Assembly (NCBI GenBank): GCA_031769625.1
Contig: JAUIMM010000637.1
Coordinates: 729,001-793,000 of the forward strand
Length of the DNA stretch: 64,000 bases
Origin: Taudactylus pleione
Lineage: Eukaryota > Chordata > Amphibia > Anura > Myobatrachidae
Direction of reading: 5' to 3'
The notes below the pieces were generated by a model that saw only the letters and a list, made by a program, of their open reading frames with translations, did no database searches and had not been told where the DNA came from. Of the stretch, positions 21,250-31,237 are shown in pieces. The position numbers and the translations under genes are program-made. The stretch's first letter is position 1, and each line of letters starts with the position of its first letter.

Positions 21250-21862
21250 CCTAACTAGTTGAAAAGAAAGCAACCCATTAATATGATCCCCTGGGAGAAT
21301 CAACGAAAAGGCTTTTTTAAATGTGGCCACTGTAATATATGTAGATTTGTGCATCCGGTCACTAAGAGTTTTATGAATTGTGATGATTCTAGAAGTTTTT
21401 TGATAAAAGATAATATGAATTGTTTGACTACATGGGTGATTTATGTATTAGAGTGTCCCTGTAAGTTAAAATATGTTGGAAAAACAAAAAGACCATTCAA
21501 AATAAGAATACAAGAACATGTGCGTAGTATTAAAAACAAACAGGAAAACCACAGTGTCTCCAGATATTTTAAATTAGTTCACAATTCCAATGTAGATGGT
21601 TTTAAATTTAAAGCTATAGAGCATGTGGAGATTGGAGAATGAGGAGGTGATACAGAAAACAAATTATTCAAGAGAGAGATGTATACATTGAATACTTTGG
21701 TCCCCAATGGATTGAACGATAGTTATGAGATTGCTCCTTTTTTAACTTAATTTTACTGAGATTGTTTCTGGTGTCCTATTGCAATTGATTGTTCATTTTT
21801 ATCACAATGATTTATTTATTATTATTACTATTAATTATTATTAATATTATCTAATATGCATC
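21250..21862 (+). mobile_element. Penelope-like element 1, 5' portion (split by the provirus)
   Basis: Carries the GIY-YIG endonuclease end of a Penelope-like retroelement and the start of its AT-rich 3' untranslated part. The sequence breaks at the provirus (target duplication CATC, 21859-21862 and 34593-34596). The expected continuation, a terminal repeat with a hammerhead-like core, lies on the far side from 34597. Order and strand agree, so this is one element cut in two. Confidence 0.75.
21259..21750 (+). pseudogene. GIY-YIG endonuclease domain of Penelope-like element 1
   Basis: The frame reads a Cys pair CGHCNIC, then WVIYVLECPCKLKYVGKT, the Penelope version of GIY-YIG, followed by PFKIRIQEHVRSI and an H-containing segment. 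This nuclease nicks the target for target-primed reverse transcription. An in-frame TGA at 21640-21642 stops it early. The same frame continues beyond with LNTLVPNGLN, the family's usual C-terminal stretch, up to about 21750. The RT part is absent, so this is a 5'-truncated, stop-containing copy. Confidence 0.8.
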
Positions 21863-23070
21863 TGTCGAAGCTGAATAATTGAGTAAGACAAGTTCAGTTT
21901 AAAATTCAATCACAGCTACGCCATCTTGCGACTGGCCGCAAGGCTCCATTTTAGAAATGCGATTGCAAGATGCCATTTTGCGAATGGCCGCCTAAGCGCC
22001 ATTTTAGATAAACTCACATTTTAGTACATGTGGCGATAATACCATTAGCATCATGCGAAGACATCTGTGACCATTGTGGCCAGGTGACAACTGGCTTGGG
22101 TAGATAAGTTTCCTGCATAAGTGTTTGTTCACTACGGGTGGTCTGGCTAGAATAAATAAGCTAGCTTCCTGCAATGACACAGGAAAGGTGGGAGGGCCTG
22201 CTGACAGGAGATGTAGAACTATCTGGCCCAGCATGCTAAAATGTTAGAGACAAGGCACTTATCCTCACACACACATTAAATATGTCTTTATATCAAATCC
22301 CGAATACTCACACATTTCATATTCACACATAAGGTTCCATAAGCATCAAAATGTATGATTCAAGTTGGTTAAGTTAGTTTAAATGCTAAGAAATAAAGGT
22401 TTTTGATAACTAAGGTATTATACATGATAAGCAAGGTGTGTTTGGTCTCGTTCTGATGCATACGCTTTTTACAGCATCCCGGTGTTATCGGTGGAGAGAT
22501 CGCATCATGCAAACTCAAGTTACGGATCGCAGAACTTACAAGCAACAAAATGTTTAGCTGATGGAATGTTACAGGAGGCGTTACTAGAAAGACCCCTGTT
22601 GTCGGAGGCAGGGAAAGTCTATTTGAAACAACCTGTTAAATGTGTCGTAACATATGCTTCTCCTCTGGGAACCAATGAGATCAGCAGGAAGTTTTCCCTT
22701 TGTCCTGTTTCAGTCTGGGGGGGAATAAATACATGTGCCCATATACTGGTTTAGGAGTCCATGCTGAAGGTTGTATGTACTAGGGGTCTCTAGTCTGAGG
22801 TCTATCTCTGGGTCCGGAGGCGCAAGCGTATGTATACTGTACTTGGTCTGTATTATTTCCTTTTTACGCCTAAATTATGTATGTATAGATTGCGTGTAAC
22901 TGACTGTACTTTTACCTGAATAATACTTGTGCGTTGGAACCACAGATTCCACTCCTGTCTTTATTTTCGGTCATACTGCGTACGCAATTAGCGTTGTGTT
23001 TAGAGGCTTATAGGAAGGTTTTCAGAAGGTATAGGCAGGGGTATATAGAGGTTCATTTCTAATATTGTTA
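21863..23070 (+). repeat. 5' LTR of the provirus (1208 bp)
   Basis: Begins TGTCGAAGCTG and ends CTAATATTGTTA. It matches the 3' LTR with about eight substitutions by eye, a 1-bp difference in a G-run and a 14-bp gap. AATAAATA at 22724-22731 may be a TATA-like box or poly(A) signal. The end is TA, not the usual CA. Confidence 0.93.
21920..22006 (+). promoter_or_regulatory. Cluster of YY1-like motifs in the LTR
   Basis: GCCATCTTG at 21920, GCCATTTTG at 21972 and GCCATTTTA at 21998 match the core of the YY1 site, with a weaker CTCCATTTTA at about 21944. The 3' LTR keeps all of them. YY1 binding is an inference from the motif. Confidence 0.5.
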
Positions 23071-23072
23071 GT

Positions 23073-23086
23073 TGGGGGCTCGTAGG
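23073..23086 (+). promoter_or_regulatory. Primer binding site, tRNA-Pro type
   Basis: TGGGGGCTCGT, two bases after the LTR end, matches the first 11 bases of the known tRNA-Pro primer site; the following bases (AGG) diverge. Confidence 0.8.
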
Positions 23087-23743
23087 TTTATCACACTATC
23101 TGATACACGATAACACTCGGTCAGTCCTCTCTCAGCAAAAGGGTGGAGGCGCCTTTTGAGAGACGCATTAGTCTTTCATTACCACAGTGTTGCTGAGAGT
23201 GTACTGCCGGTTATTGTGTAGAGGAAGCGCTAATCAGAATCCAGGGACAAGAGAGGAAAAAAAAAAAATGTTTTTGTTTTTCCTCTGTTGATAGAACCTT
23301 GTGTTTAGAGGGGTGCTGCAGTATTGCGTACACAGCTAAAATGCATTTTTGCGTACGCAGTTAAAAAAAAATAATACGCTTCTGTGGTAGTCGCATAATT
23401 GTGTATGCGGCCGATCGCACAATAGTGTATACGCACTTCCGATTCTGCTGCCACGTGTTTGAACAAAGCCATTGAGGTTTACATTTTTTTTTTCTATCTA
23501 CCAATATCTGGGTTAAACATTTATTTTCTGCGCAGAGAAAAAGTGTGTAACAGTGAGTGTATTGTTGGTAGGGGTAATTTATTCCCTAAAGTTAAGGGTA
23601 CCGTATGATCCTTAAGGGCTAGGTGCAAGGGTTAGCCTAGTCACTCGGTAAGCAGCTTTACCGTTCTAAACACAGTAGCAGGTGTACATGTTGTCTTTGT
23701 TGTATAGAGGTGCGTGAGAGTGGCCGACATATAAACTCTCATA

Positions 23744-23881
23744 GGTCTGGAAGTTACCTTACTAAAGCTTATCCGGGTCTGGAAGTTGCCTGTTTCAAAA
23801 CTTATCTAGGTGTGGAAGTGGTCTTCCGAAATCTTATCCAGGTGTGTGGGCGCCGCCGTCTTAAATCGTTCACAGGTAAGT
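23744..23881 (+). promoter_or_regulatory. Leader with degenerate 32-bp repeats and major splice donor
   Basis: GGTCTGGAAGTT-type units begin at 23744, 23776, 23809 and 23841, spaced 32-33 bp. They lead into CACAGGTAAGTG with a consensus donor junction at 23875/23876, 72 bases before the gag ATG. This is where the spliced env message would start, and the repeats lie in the usual packaging-signal region. Confidence 0.6.
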
Positions 23882-23946
23882 GAAAGTATCTTGATTGTCT
23901 TTCACCAGTTTACATTTTTATTGAAAAGCGTAGGAGTTGTCTCAGA

Positions 23947-24456
23947 ATGGGAGCCACGCAAACAGTAGAAATGTTAGACAATGATGTGCTGCTAATGTAG
24001 GCTCCGATTGGATCAGCCCGTCGTATTATGCATACTAAGTACGGTACTTATGCAATAAGGTATTGTGATATATGGTTTAATCTGACGAGAAAGAGTGTTA
24101 GACCGTTTCCCAGAATTGGTAGTTTTGACAAAAATGTGTTAGATAATGTCCAGGATCACATCAGTATGGTGCGATCCCGAGAGAAAAAGATTAAGTATTT
24201 TGAATGTTTAAAAATATGGCAGCATGAAGGGGATGCTTGGCTTAAAAATGTGCAAACGACGCAAACTAGCGTTGCGAACGCATTGCCAGAAAATACATCC
24301 ACGACGCTGAGTTGCAATACGGGCGAGCCGCAAATTGGCGCGCACGTGCGGCAAAGTAGCGTCGTGGAGAGTATTGCCAGCAGTTCACGCTCACGTCCCC
24401 CACCTTATGTGGATGGAGCCTGCTCCCACAGGCTGCATAGCCGGAGGCTGCCATAG
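23947..24456 (+). pseudogene. gag: gag, N-terminal (matrix) part, broken
   Basis: The ATG at 23947 is followed by a glycine codon, giving the Met-Gly start used for N-myristoylation of retroviral matrix. Codon 18 is an in-frame TAG (23998-24000). Beyond it the same frame stays open to 24456 and encodes a matrix-like domain, then PPPY at 24397-24408, the late-domain motif that recruits NEDD4-type ligases for budding. The frame is then lost at the LINE-type insertion. So gag has at least two breaks: an early nonsense codon and a 1.6-kb insertion. Confidence 0.8.
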
Positions 24457-24459
24457 TCT

Positions 24460-26066
24460 GTGTTAAGATTCAAAGTGTTCTGATTATAAGTGTAAATACA
24501 ATTTGATAACTAAGTCGGAGTTACGCTGGAGTTAAACTGGAGGAAAACGAAACTCAAAACCAGAACACTTTCTGAACAACAAGAAGCAACATACTTATGT
24601 GAATGAACAAAATCAACATCTACTGCTGTATCCAGGCAACTACTTACTGCACTCACTGCTTGGACACTGCAAGTGCTCCCCTGTCTGTGTGCTGCTCTTG
24701 TTGATTGATCTTTGTTGATCAGAACACTTTGGACTGGATCAGCTCGGGTACATTGTAATTTTGTCCTCATTCATTTTGTATTGCCTTTTCCAATTGTGTC
24801 ACATCTATCCACATTAATCATTTGTTTATAAACTAATTCCTGCACCCACTACTCACATACCTCTCCTTTATATATCACTTTTGGAGCTGCGCTCATACAT
24901 TAGCAGCACTGTTCTTTACATGTATTTTTGAACATTTAACAACTTTAATCCACACTGACTCTATATCTCACTGTCTCTACATCACACAGCCTCCACATTA
25001 CACTGTCTCTATATCACACTGACTCTATATCTCACAGCCTCCACTCCAGTTTACATCTCAATTATTACCTTGTCCACAGCATGAACACCCTTACTTCACA
25101 CAACCCCCATATTCTATGTCCACATAATCCTCTACTTTATCCGTCCCTCTCTTCCCCCTCCTGTTTCCTCCACTTGCTGTTCTTCCTTTTTTTCTCTCAT
25201 CAGTCTGCTTCCAACCCTCTGCTTCTTTCCCCCACTTCTCCTATACCTCCACTCTCAACCACCTCCCTCCATGGTCTTGTTACCCCACTACTAAGCCCCA
25301 TTCCCTCCTCGTTCTGTCTGTCACCTCCAGGGCTGCCAAGAGAAATTCTGGGCCCGGGTACTGCAACATCCTTTGGGACCACATCATGTATGGCTGCACC
25401 CTTTTGTGAGTGGGTCTAGCATGTGAGATGCACCCACTCACAGGAGCATGGCATAGCACCCAGCAGCTGGAACTAAAGTAGTCACTACTGTATTAGGATG
25501 GCGGGACAGTCCCATAATAGCTGCATTTCTTGTCAGGCTGTATATAGATGCTAAAATGTAACACACAAATTAAAGTGCTTCTACTTTACTTTGTACATCT
25601 CTCATGTAAATAACACAAACAATCTATTTTCTATCATAGAGATAGATGTATGAAGGACTTAATTTTTACATAACATCAGGTCGTCTTATACACACACATT
25701 CCGCAGCACATATCCTAACCCACTGCTCCATGCTCCTTCTTCACTATCTACCCCTCTGTGTCGCGCCTGTCTGTCTGCCCTTCCCCTTTAGAATGTAAGC
25801 TCTCACGAGCAGGGCCCTCATCCTCACGTGCTTCTCCTCCCCCTACTTATAGTATAATTTACTCCTAACTCCCTACAATGGCACCTACCACCTGGTTGCT
25901 CATGTCCTGCTGCTTGTGTTTTGCAGCTGAGTTTATAACCTTGTCCTTGTCCTGCATTGTTTTGTATTACTATTAACTGTTTTTCTTGTGTGCTCATTTA
26001 TGTACTGTGTAAGGCGCTGCGGAACCTTTGTGGCGCCATATAAATAAAGGATAATAATAATAATAA
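24460..26066 (+). mobile_element. LINE-type (L2/CR1-like) insertion inside gag
   Basis: The right part has GTAAGCTCTCACGAGCAGGG (about 25794) and GGCGCTGCGGAACCTTTGTG followed by GCGCCATATAAATAAA, ending in (ATAATA)n at 26051-26066. This is the familiar 3' tail type of vertebrate L2/CR1-like LINEs and their dependent SINEs. The middle has C/T-rich sequence with a short open frame (25081-25419) but no RT, so it is a deleted or non-autonomous copy. The left boundary is uncertain. Gag coding resumes immediately after the tail. Confidence 0.65.
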
Positions 26067-27515
26067 AGTACAGTTACCAAAAATACCAATAAAAATGTAA
26101 CAAGTAATTTATACCCCCTCTTAAGTAACCATAAAGAAAATGTTTATGATGTAGAAGATGAGCCTATTGTAATGTCTGCCATTTCCCATGCTGTGCAAAT
26201 GATAGATGCTGCATCACCACAATCACGGGTGGTGCCGCCATCTCCATCGGTAACAGCAAGGGAAGTGTTAATACACTCTGCACCCATTGAGGAAGTTGTT
26301 AATACCATAAGTAGCAGCAGCAGATTAAACCCCCAGCCAGGTAACCAGGTCAGAGGTAGCAACGCTGCCGGTCTGCATCCCATTCGGACAATAACTGTTC
26401 CGAATGGAAATGCGGATGCAAACGGTGTAGTGCCCACTAGGGAAGTAGTAATGCATTGTCCATGGACAAGAGCAGAACTGAATTACATCATAAATGATTT
26501 CCCCAATCCCACAAAGGAACTAGCCAAATGTCAAAGATTTTTGAGAAATTTGGGTAGTTCTCATGAGCCCACTAATAAAGATTGGCGTGTGGTGTTAAGG
26601 GCCTGCCTGCCACGCAATACCGACGTGACAAAATTTATCACGGACTGTGTATTGGATGGCGACGTTCCCTTAACAGACCAAGTAAACCAAGGTCACATTT
26701 CCCGCATTGTGACTCAATTGGGTGTATATTTTCCAGTAGTAGTTAACTGGAACAAAATCTTCACAATCAAACAAAAAGAGATTGAAACTGCAGAAGAATA
26801 TTGCGACCGGGCTCTGCAGGCTATCACCCAGTACACTGGGATAGAAGAGATTAAAGATAGCATTCACCACAGGGGAATGATAGTCACGATATTAATGGAT
26901 GGTTTAAAAGAGAATTTAAAAACTCGGGTTCAGACCTCACAGCCTGGCTGGCGGGGACTTACAATAGATAACCTCATAGAGTCTGCCATAGAACATGACA
27001 AAAACATCTCAAAAAAGAGGGAGACCCAGAGCAAAAAATTAATGGCTGTCAGTATACAAGCTCTGGAGAGAATGACGTTAACATCACAGCCAACAGACAC
27101 GCTTGCACTTGCACACACACTCATGTCAGAACAAGTTGCTCTCACTAACCCCACTCAACAACAAACACAACTCTATCCCACTAACCCAATGCAACCACAG
27201 GTCCCAGGATATCCACCCACTTCTTTTCCCCCACAATACCCTTACCCTCCCTATCCTTACCCATATCCATCACCTTTGCCCTCTGCTCAAACTTCACAAC
27301 AACACATGCTTTCACCTAAATCACGGACATGTTTTAATTGCAAACAAACAGGACACTTAAGTAGAAACTGCACAGTAAAAAGAGTATGGACCCCACACCA
27401 AGGGAAACCTGGATATCCCCATAAGGGATATGCACAGAGATCTGCAAATATTCAGCAAGCACCAGCTCCAGTTGTAGCCGTAAATGCTTTATTGGAGAAT
27501 GGTAGCCAACGCTAG
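26067..27515 (+). pseudogene. gag: gag, capsid and nucleocapsid part (open frame)
   Basis: The frame is open from 26067, right after the LINE tail, to the TAG at 27513-27515; the first ATG is at 26172. It encodes the capsid-type region (PWTRAELNYIINDFPNP), a charged coiled stretch around residues 270-300 from that ATG, a Pro/Tyr-rich linker, and one zinc knuckle CFNCKQTGHLSRNC beginning at residue 387. A single CCHC knuckle fits gammaretroviral nucleocapsid. The piece is intact but separated from its matrix part, so it cannot yield a normal Gag. Confidence 0.85.
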
Positions 27516-27535
27516 GGGTCAGGTCATACCTGTAG
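27513..27535 (+). promoter_or_regulatory. Gag-pol amber readthrough context
   Basis: The gag stop TAG is followed by GGGTCAGGTCA, and the same frame is open through to the pol stop. Known gammaretroviruses express pol by reading through a UAG followed by a G-rich context and a pseudoknot. The in-frame arrangement is directly visible; use of readthrough is inferred. Confidence 0.65.
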
Positions 27536-30500
27536 TCTACAGACAGTCAGGTTAACGGGAAGTACTAGGGAAGAACCGGTCTTGATGGTTGATGTAGCTG
27601 GTACTGAATATCCTTTTCTTGTAGACACAGGGGCGACCAAGTCAGTGATGAAATCTCCCGTTAATTTACAGGTGACCAACGAGACAATACCAACAATGGG
27701 TGTGACAGGTAAAGTGGAACGTTATCCTTTAACAAGGCCCACAGAGGTTAGTATTGGGCCGTTGCATACCAGACATTCTTTTCTTCTGACTGCCGCGGCT
27801 CCTACTAACCTGCTGGGCAGAGACTTGTTATGTAAAATGGGATGTGTCATATATTGCACCCCTGATGGTGTATATTTAGATATCCCAGAGAGAATGGTAT
27901 ACGAGGTGCGGGATATGTTAGACACCCCTCAAAGGATAATGTACCACTCTACAGTTTTAAAAGAAAATCCATCACAAGTAGATGAAATGTTGTCCCAAAT
28001 TCCAGATTCCCTTTGGACAAAAGATGGACAGGACACTGGATTAATGGCAAACGAAAGCCCGGTAATGATAAACTTAAAAAGCGGTAGGCAAGCTCCAAAA
28101 ATTCCCCAGTACCCACTAAAACAGGAAGTGGAACTAGGGGTGTTTCCAATAATCGAGCGATTATTGCAACAAGGAATTTTAGTTCATACAGCTAGTGTAG
28201 CCAACAGTCCCATCTTTCCAGTAAAGAAGAGTGGTGGGAGGGGTTATAGGCTGGTGCAAGACCTTAGAGGTGTTAATAAGGTAGTAGAGAGCCAATTCCC
28301 TGTAGTGCCAAATCCAGCCGTCATCCTGATGCAGATCCAACCAAATGCAACCCATTTCACTGTCATTGACCTCTGTTCTGCTTTCTTCTCTGTGCCTCTC
28401 CACCATGACTGTGAGTATCTATTCGCATTCACATACAGAGGTGTGCAATATACATGGACACGATTGCCCCAAGGTTTCATAGACAGCCCCAGTATTTTCT
28501 CCCAGGCATTGCATGACTGTTTACAAGCTTTTCAACCTGCCAATGGATCAGTTCTAATTCAATATGTGGACGATTTATTGCTATGTTCTGACTCTTTTAT
28601 GTCATGTGTGAATGATACTAAACTTTTGTTACTTCATCTCTCGCAAACAGGACACAAAGTGGCTAAGGACAAGTTACAGCCATGCCAGCCCAGAGTAAAA
28701 TATTTGGGACACTGCCTAACCCAGGGGTTACGACATCTCACAAATGATAGAATCCAGGCCATACAAAACATGACACTGCTGCAGAATCAACAGCAAATTT
28801 ATACCTTCTTGGGAATGTGTGGATATTGCCGAATGTGGATACCAGGTTTTTCTATTTTGGCCTTGCCTTTACAGGAACTAGTCTCTTCCTCAAAGCCCGA
28901 TCGTGCCATACACACAGAGGAATCAGAACAGGCTTTTCTTAATCTTAAGGATAGTCTGACAAAAGCTCCTGCATTGGAAATACCCGAATATGAAAAACCT
29001 TTTGATTTATATTGTACGGAAGCTGATGGTTGTGCTGCAGGTGTCCTTACACAAAAACATGGTGATGCCAGTAGGCCCGTAGCATACTACAGTGCCCAAT
29101 TGGACACGGTAGCAAGATCACTCCCCACCTGTTTGAGATGTGTAGCAGCTACCGCTTTATTGGTGAGTAAAAGTGAGGACGTAGTATTGGGCCATGATAT
29201 GATTGTCTACACTCCCCATGCTGTATCTGCTCTTTTGAACTCAGCTCAAACCAGACACATCTACTCGGCTAGGTTCACCAAATGGGAACTAGCCCTAATC
29301 GTGCCTGCAAATATTACTGTTAAACGTTGCAGTACGCTGAATCCAGCAACATACCTACCATATGTACAACATGATGTACAAAGGGTGGAAGGAGAGGAGT
29401 TGCTGGCGGGAGGTGAGTTCAGCAGACATGATGACACTCACGATTGTATGACATATCTGAATCAGACCTTTACTGCTAGACCTGACATACATGACACACC
29501 TTTAGAGAATGTGGATGTGACTTTCTATACGGATGGGAGTTGTCATAGACAAACAGACACAGGTGAATTATGTACAGGTTATGCTGTTGTAAATGACACA
29601 GACATCATGGAAGCTAAACCTCTCAGTCCTCCTCACTCAGCCCAGGTGGCAGAGTTAGTAGCACTGACTAGAGCATGTGAACTGGCAGCAGGCAAATCTG
29701 CTAACATTTACACTGACTCGAGGTACGCGTTTGGGGTGGTCCACGATTTTGGGGCTCTATGGCATCTGAGAAATTTTATGACAGCAGCAGGCACACCAGT
29801 TGCACACTCCCGACACATAAAACATCTCTTAGAAGCAATCCAACTGCCCAAAGCAGTGGCAGTAATTAAATGCAAAGCCCACACATGTGAGGATGACCCA
29901 GTGTCACTGGGCAACAACAGAGCTGACGAAGTTGCAAAATGGGCAGCGGGGTTAAAAATGCCTTCTCCAATTGAAACAATTATGTCATTCCAAACCTTTG
30001 ATATGCTGAAATTAATTGAGATGCAAAATTTGTGTTCAATTCAGGAAAAATCCATTTGGAAGTCCAAGGGGTGTGGGCAAGAGTCCTCCGGGCTCTGGAG
30101 GGACGGACATGGTAAGCCAGTAGCCCCCAAGGCATATTACCACAGCCTGGCTGAAGCAGCACACGGTCTGACTCATCTGGGTAAACAGGGCATGTGCAAG
30201 TTGGTGAGGGCATACTGGTGCGCACCAGGGTTTTCTTCACAAGCAGAGAAGATAGCAATGTCCTGTCTGACCTGCTTGAGAAAAAACATAGGGAAAGCGA
30301 TCCCTACCGAACCGTCCCACATTCCACCGACTGATGGACCTTTCCAGGTGATACAAATTGATTTAATCCAATTACCACCCTGCAGGAACCTTAAGTATGT
30401 ATTAGTGTGCACAGACGTATTCTCTAACTGGGTTGAGACCTACCCAGCAGCCACTAATACTGCTGCGTTTACTGCCAAGAAAATAGCTCAGGAATTTGTA

Positions 30501-31145
30501 TGCAGGTACGGTATCCCTAGAATCATCGAAAGTGATAGGGGTACCCATTTCACAGGTGATGTTTTCCAAAATATGTGTAAGCTGATGGGTATTAATAGCC
30601 GACTTCACACCCCCTACCGACCGCAAGCCAGTGCCAAGGTAGAGAGGATGAACGGGACTATTAAAAATAAGCTAAGTAAAATCATGGCGGAGACTGGACT
30701 AAGATGGCCAGAAGCTTTACCTTTGGTCCTACATAGTATAAGGACCGCTCCTAGATTTCCTCTGAATCTGTCCCCATTTGAAATATTGTTTGGTAGACAA
30801 CCTCATTTGATTATAAGTCCACAGGAAGATCTAAAGGGTAACAACGAGGTAACTGTGAAGTATCTTATATCAATGAGTAAGCAGTTAAAGCAACAGCAGC
30901 AGAAACTGAAATTGTTGTCCCATGATATGCCTGAAATGAACTGCCATGATGTTGAACCAGGAGAATATGTAATGATCCGAAATTTCTTACGTTCAGGTTG
31001 TTTGACTGATCGGTGGGAAGGTCCGTACCAGGTGCTGCTGACAAGTACTACATCTTTGAAGGTGGCCGAGAGAGATACCTGGGTCCATTCTACACTGCAA
31101 AAAGGTCAACCAACCGGTGGAGAAACAGGTCGGAGACAAAGCTGA
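27516..31145 (+). CDS. pol: pol: protease, reverse transcriptase, RNase H, integrase (intact frame)
   Basis: Same frame as gag and uninterrupted from the amber codon to 31145. Numbering from the ATG at 27582: aspartic protease with catalytic D15 in FLVDTGATKSV and LLGRDLL near 80; reverse transcriptase with YVDD at 328-331; RNase H with D651 in YTDGSCH and D712 in TDSRYAF; integrase with an H861/H865, C895/C898 zinc site and catalytic D927, D985 and E1021, giving the expected 35-residue D-E spacing. All key residues I looked for are present. These enzymes cut the polyprotein, copy the RNA, remove RNA from the hybrid and join DNA to the host. Its N-terminus depends on readthrough, so 27582 is only the first ATG. 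Confidence 0.93.
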   Translation, partial: GSGHTCSLQTVRLTGSTREEPVLMVDVAGTEYPFLVDTGATKSVMKSPVNLQVTNETIPTMGVTGKVERYPLTRPTEVSIGPLHTRHSFLLTAAAPTNLLGRDLLCKMGCVIYCTPDGVYLDIPERMVYEVRDMLDTPQRIMYHSTVLKENPSQVDEMLSQIPDSLWTKDGQDTGLMANESPVMINLKSGRQAPKIPQYPLKQEVELGVFPIIERLLQQGILVHTASVANSPIFPVKKSGGRGYRLVQDLRGVNKVVESQFPVVPNPAVILMQIQPNATHFTVIDLCSAFFSVPLHHDCEYLFAFTYRGVQYTWTRLPQGFIDSPSIFSQALHDCLQAFQPANGSVLIQYVDDLLLCSDSFMSCVNDTKLLLLHLSQTGHKVAKDKLQPCQPRVKYLGHCLTQGLRHLTNDRIQAIQNMTLLQNQQQIYTFLGMCGYCRMWIPGFSILALPLQELVSSSKPDRAIHTEESEQAFLNLKDSLTKAPALEIPEYEKPFDLYCTEADGCAAGVLTQKHGDASRPVAYYSAQLDTVARSLPTCLRCVAATALLVSKSEDVVLGHDMIVYTPHAVSALLNSAQTRHIYSARFTKWELALIVPANITVKRCSTLNPATYLPYVQHDVQRVEGEELLAGGEFSRHDDTHDCMTYLNQTFTARPDIHDTPLENVDVTFYTDGSCHRQTDTGELCTGYAVVNDTDIMEAKPLSPPHSAQVAELVALTRACELAAGKSANIYTDSRYAFGVVHDFGALWHLRNFMTAAGTPVAHSRHIKHLLEAIQLPKAVAVIKCKAHTCEDDPVSLGNNRADEVAKWAAGLKMPSPIETIMSFQTFDMLKLIEMQNLCSIQEKSIWKSKGCGQESSGLWRDGHGKPVAPKAYYHSLAEAAHGLTHLGKQGMCKLVRAYWCAPGFSSQAEKIAMSCLTCLRKNIGKAIPTEPSHIPPTDGPFQVIQIDLIQLPPCRNLKYVLVCTDVFSNWVETYPAATNTAAFTAKKIAQEFVCRYGIPRIIESDRGTHFTGDVFQNMCKLMGINSRLHTPYRPQASAKVERMNGTIKNKLSKIMAETGLRWPEALPLVLHSIRTAPRFPLNLSPFEILFGRQPHLIISPQEDLKGNNEVTVKYLISMSKQLKQQQQKLKLLSHDMPEMNCHDVEPGEYVMIRNFLRSGCLTDRWEGPYQVLLTSTTSLKVAERDTWVHSTLQKGQPTGGETGRRQS

Positions 31146-31237
31146 TAGTGTGGATCTGTCACTCGCGAGCTTGTTCCGGGAGGATTGAAAAGGTTGTAGT
31201 GAGATACCTGAACTGAGAGAAATTTGCAGGTCTTGTT

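Noticed and set aside
24266..24454. Minus-strand frame over the matrix part of gag
   Set aside because: Shadow of the plus-strand gag frame, which has the Met-Gly start and PPPY motif.
25081..25419. 112-codon Ser/Pro/Leu-rich frame
   Set aside because: It lies in a C/T-rich part of the LINE-type insertion; low complexity and no RT or nucleic-acid-binding motif.
24460..26066. Target duplication for the LINE-type insertion in gag
   Set aside because: I looked for a repeat of AAGTACAGTTACC upstream and did not find one, so the left border is only approximate.
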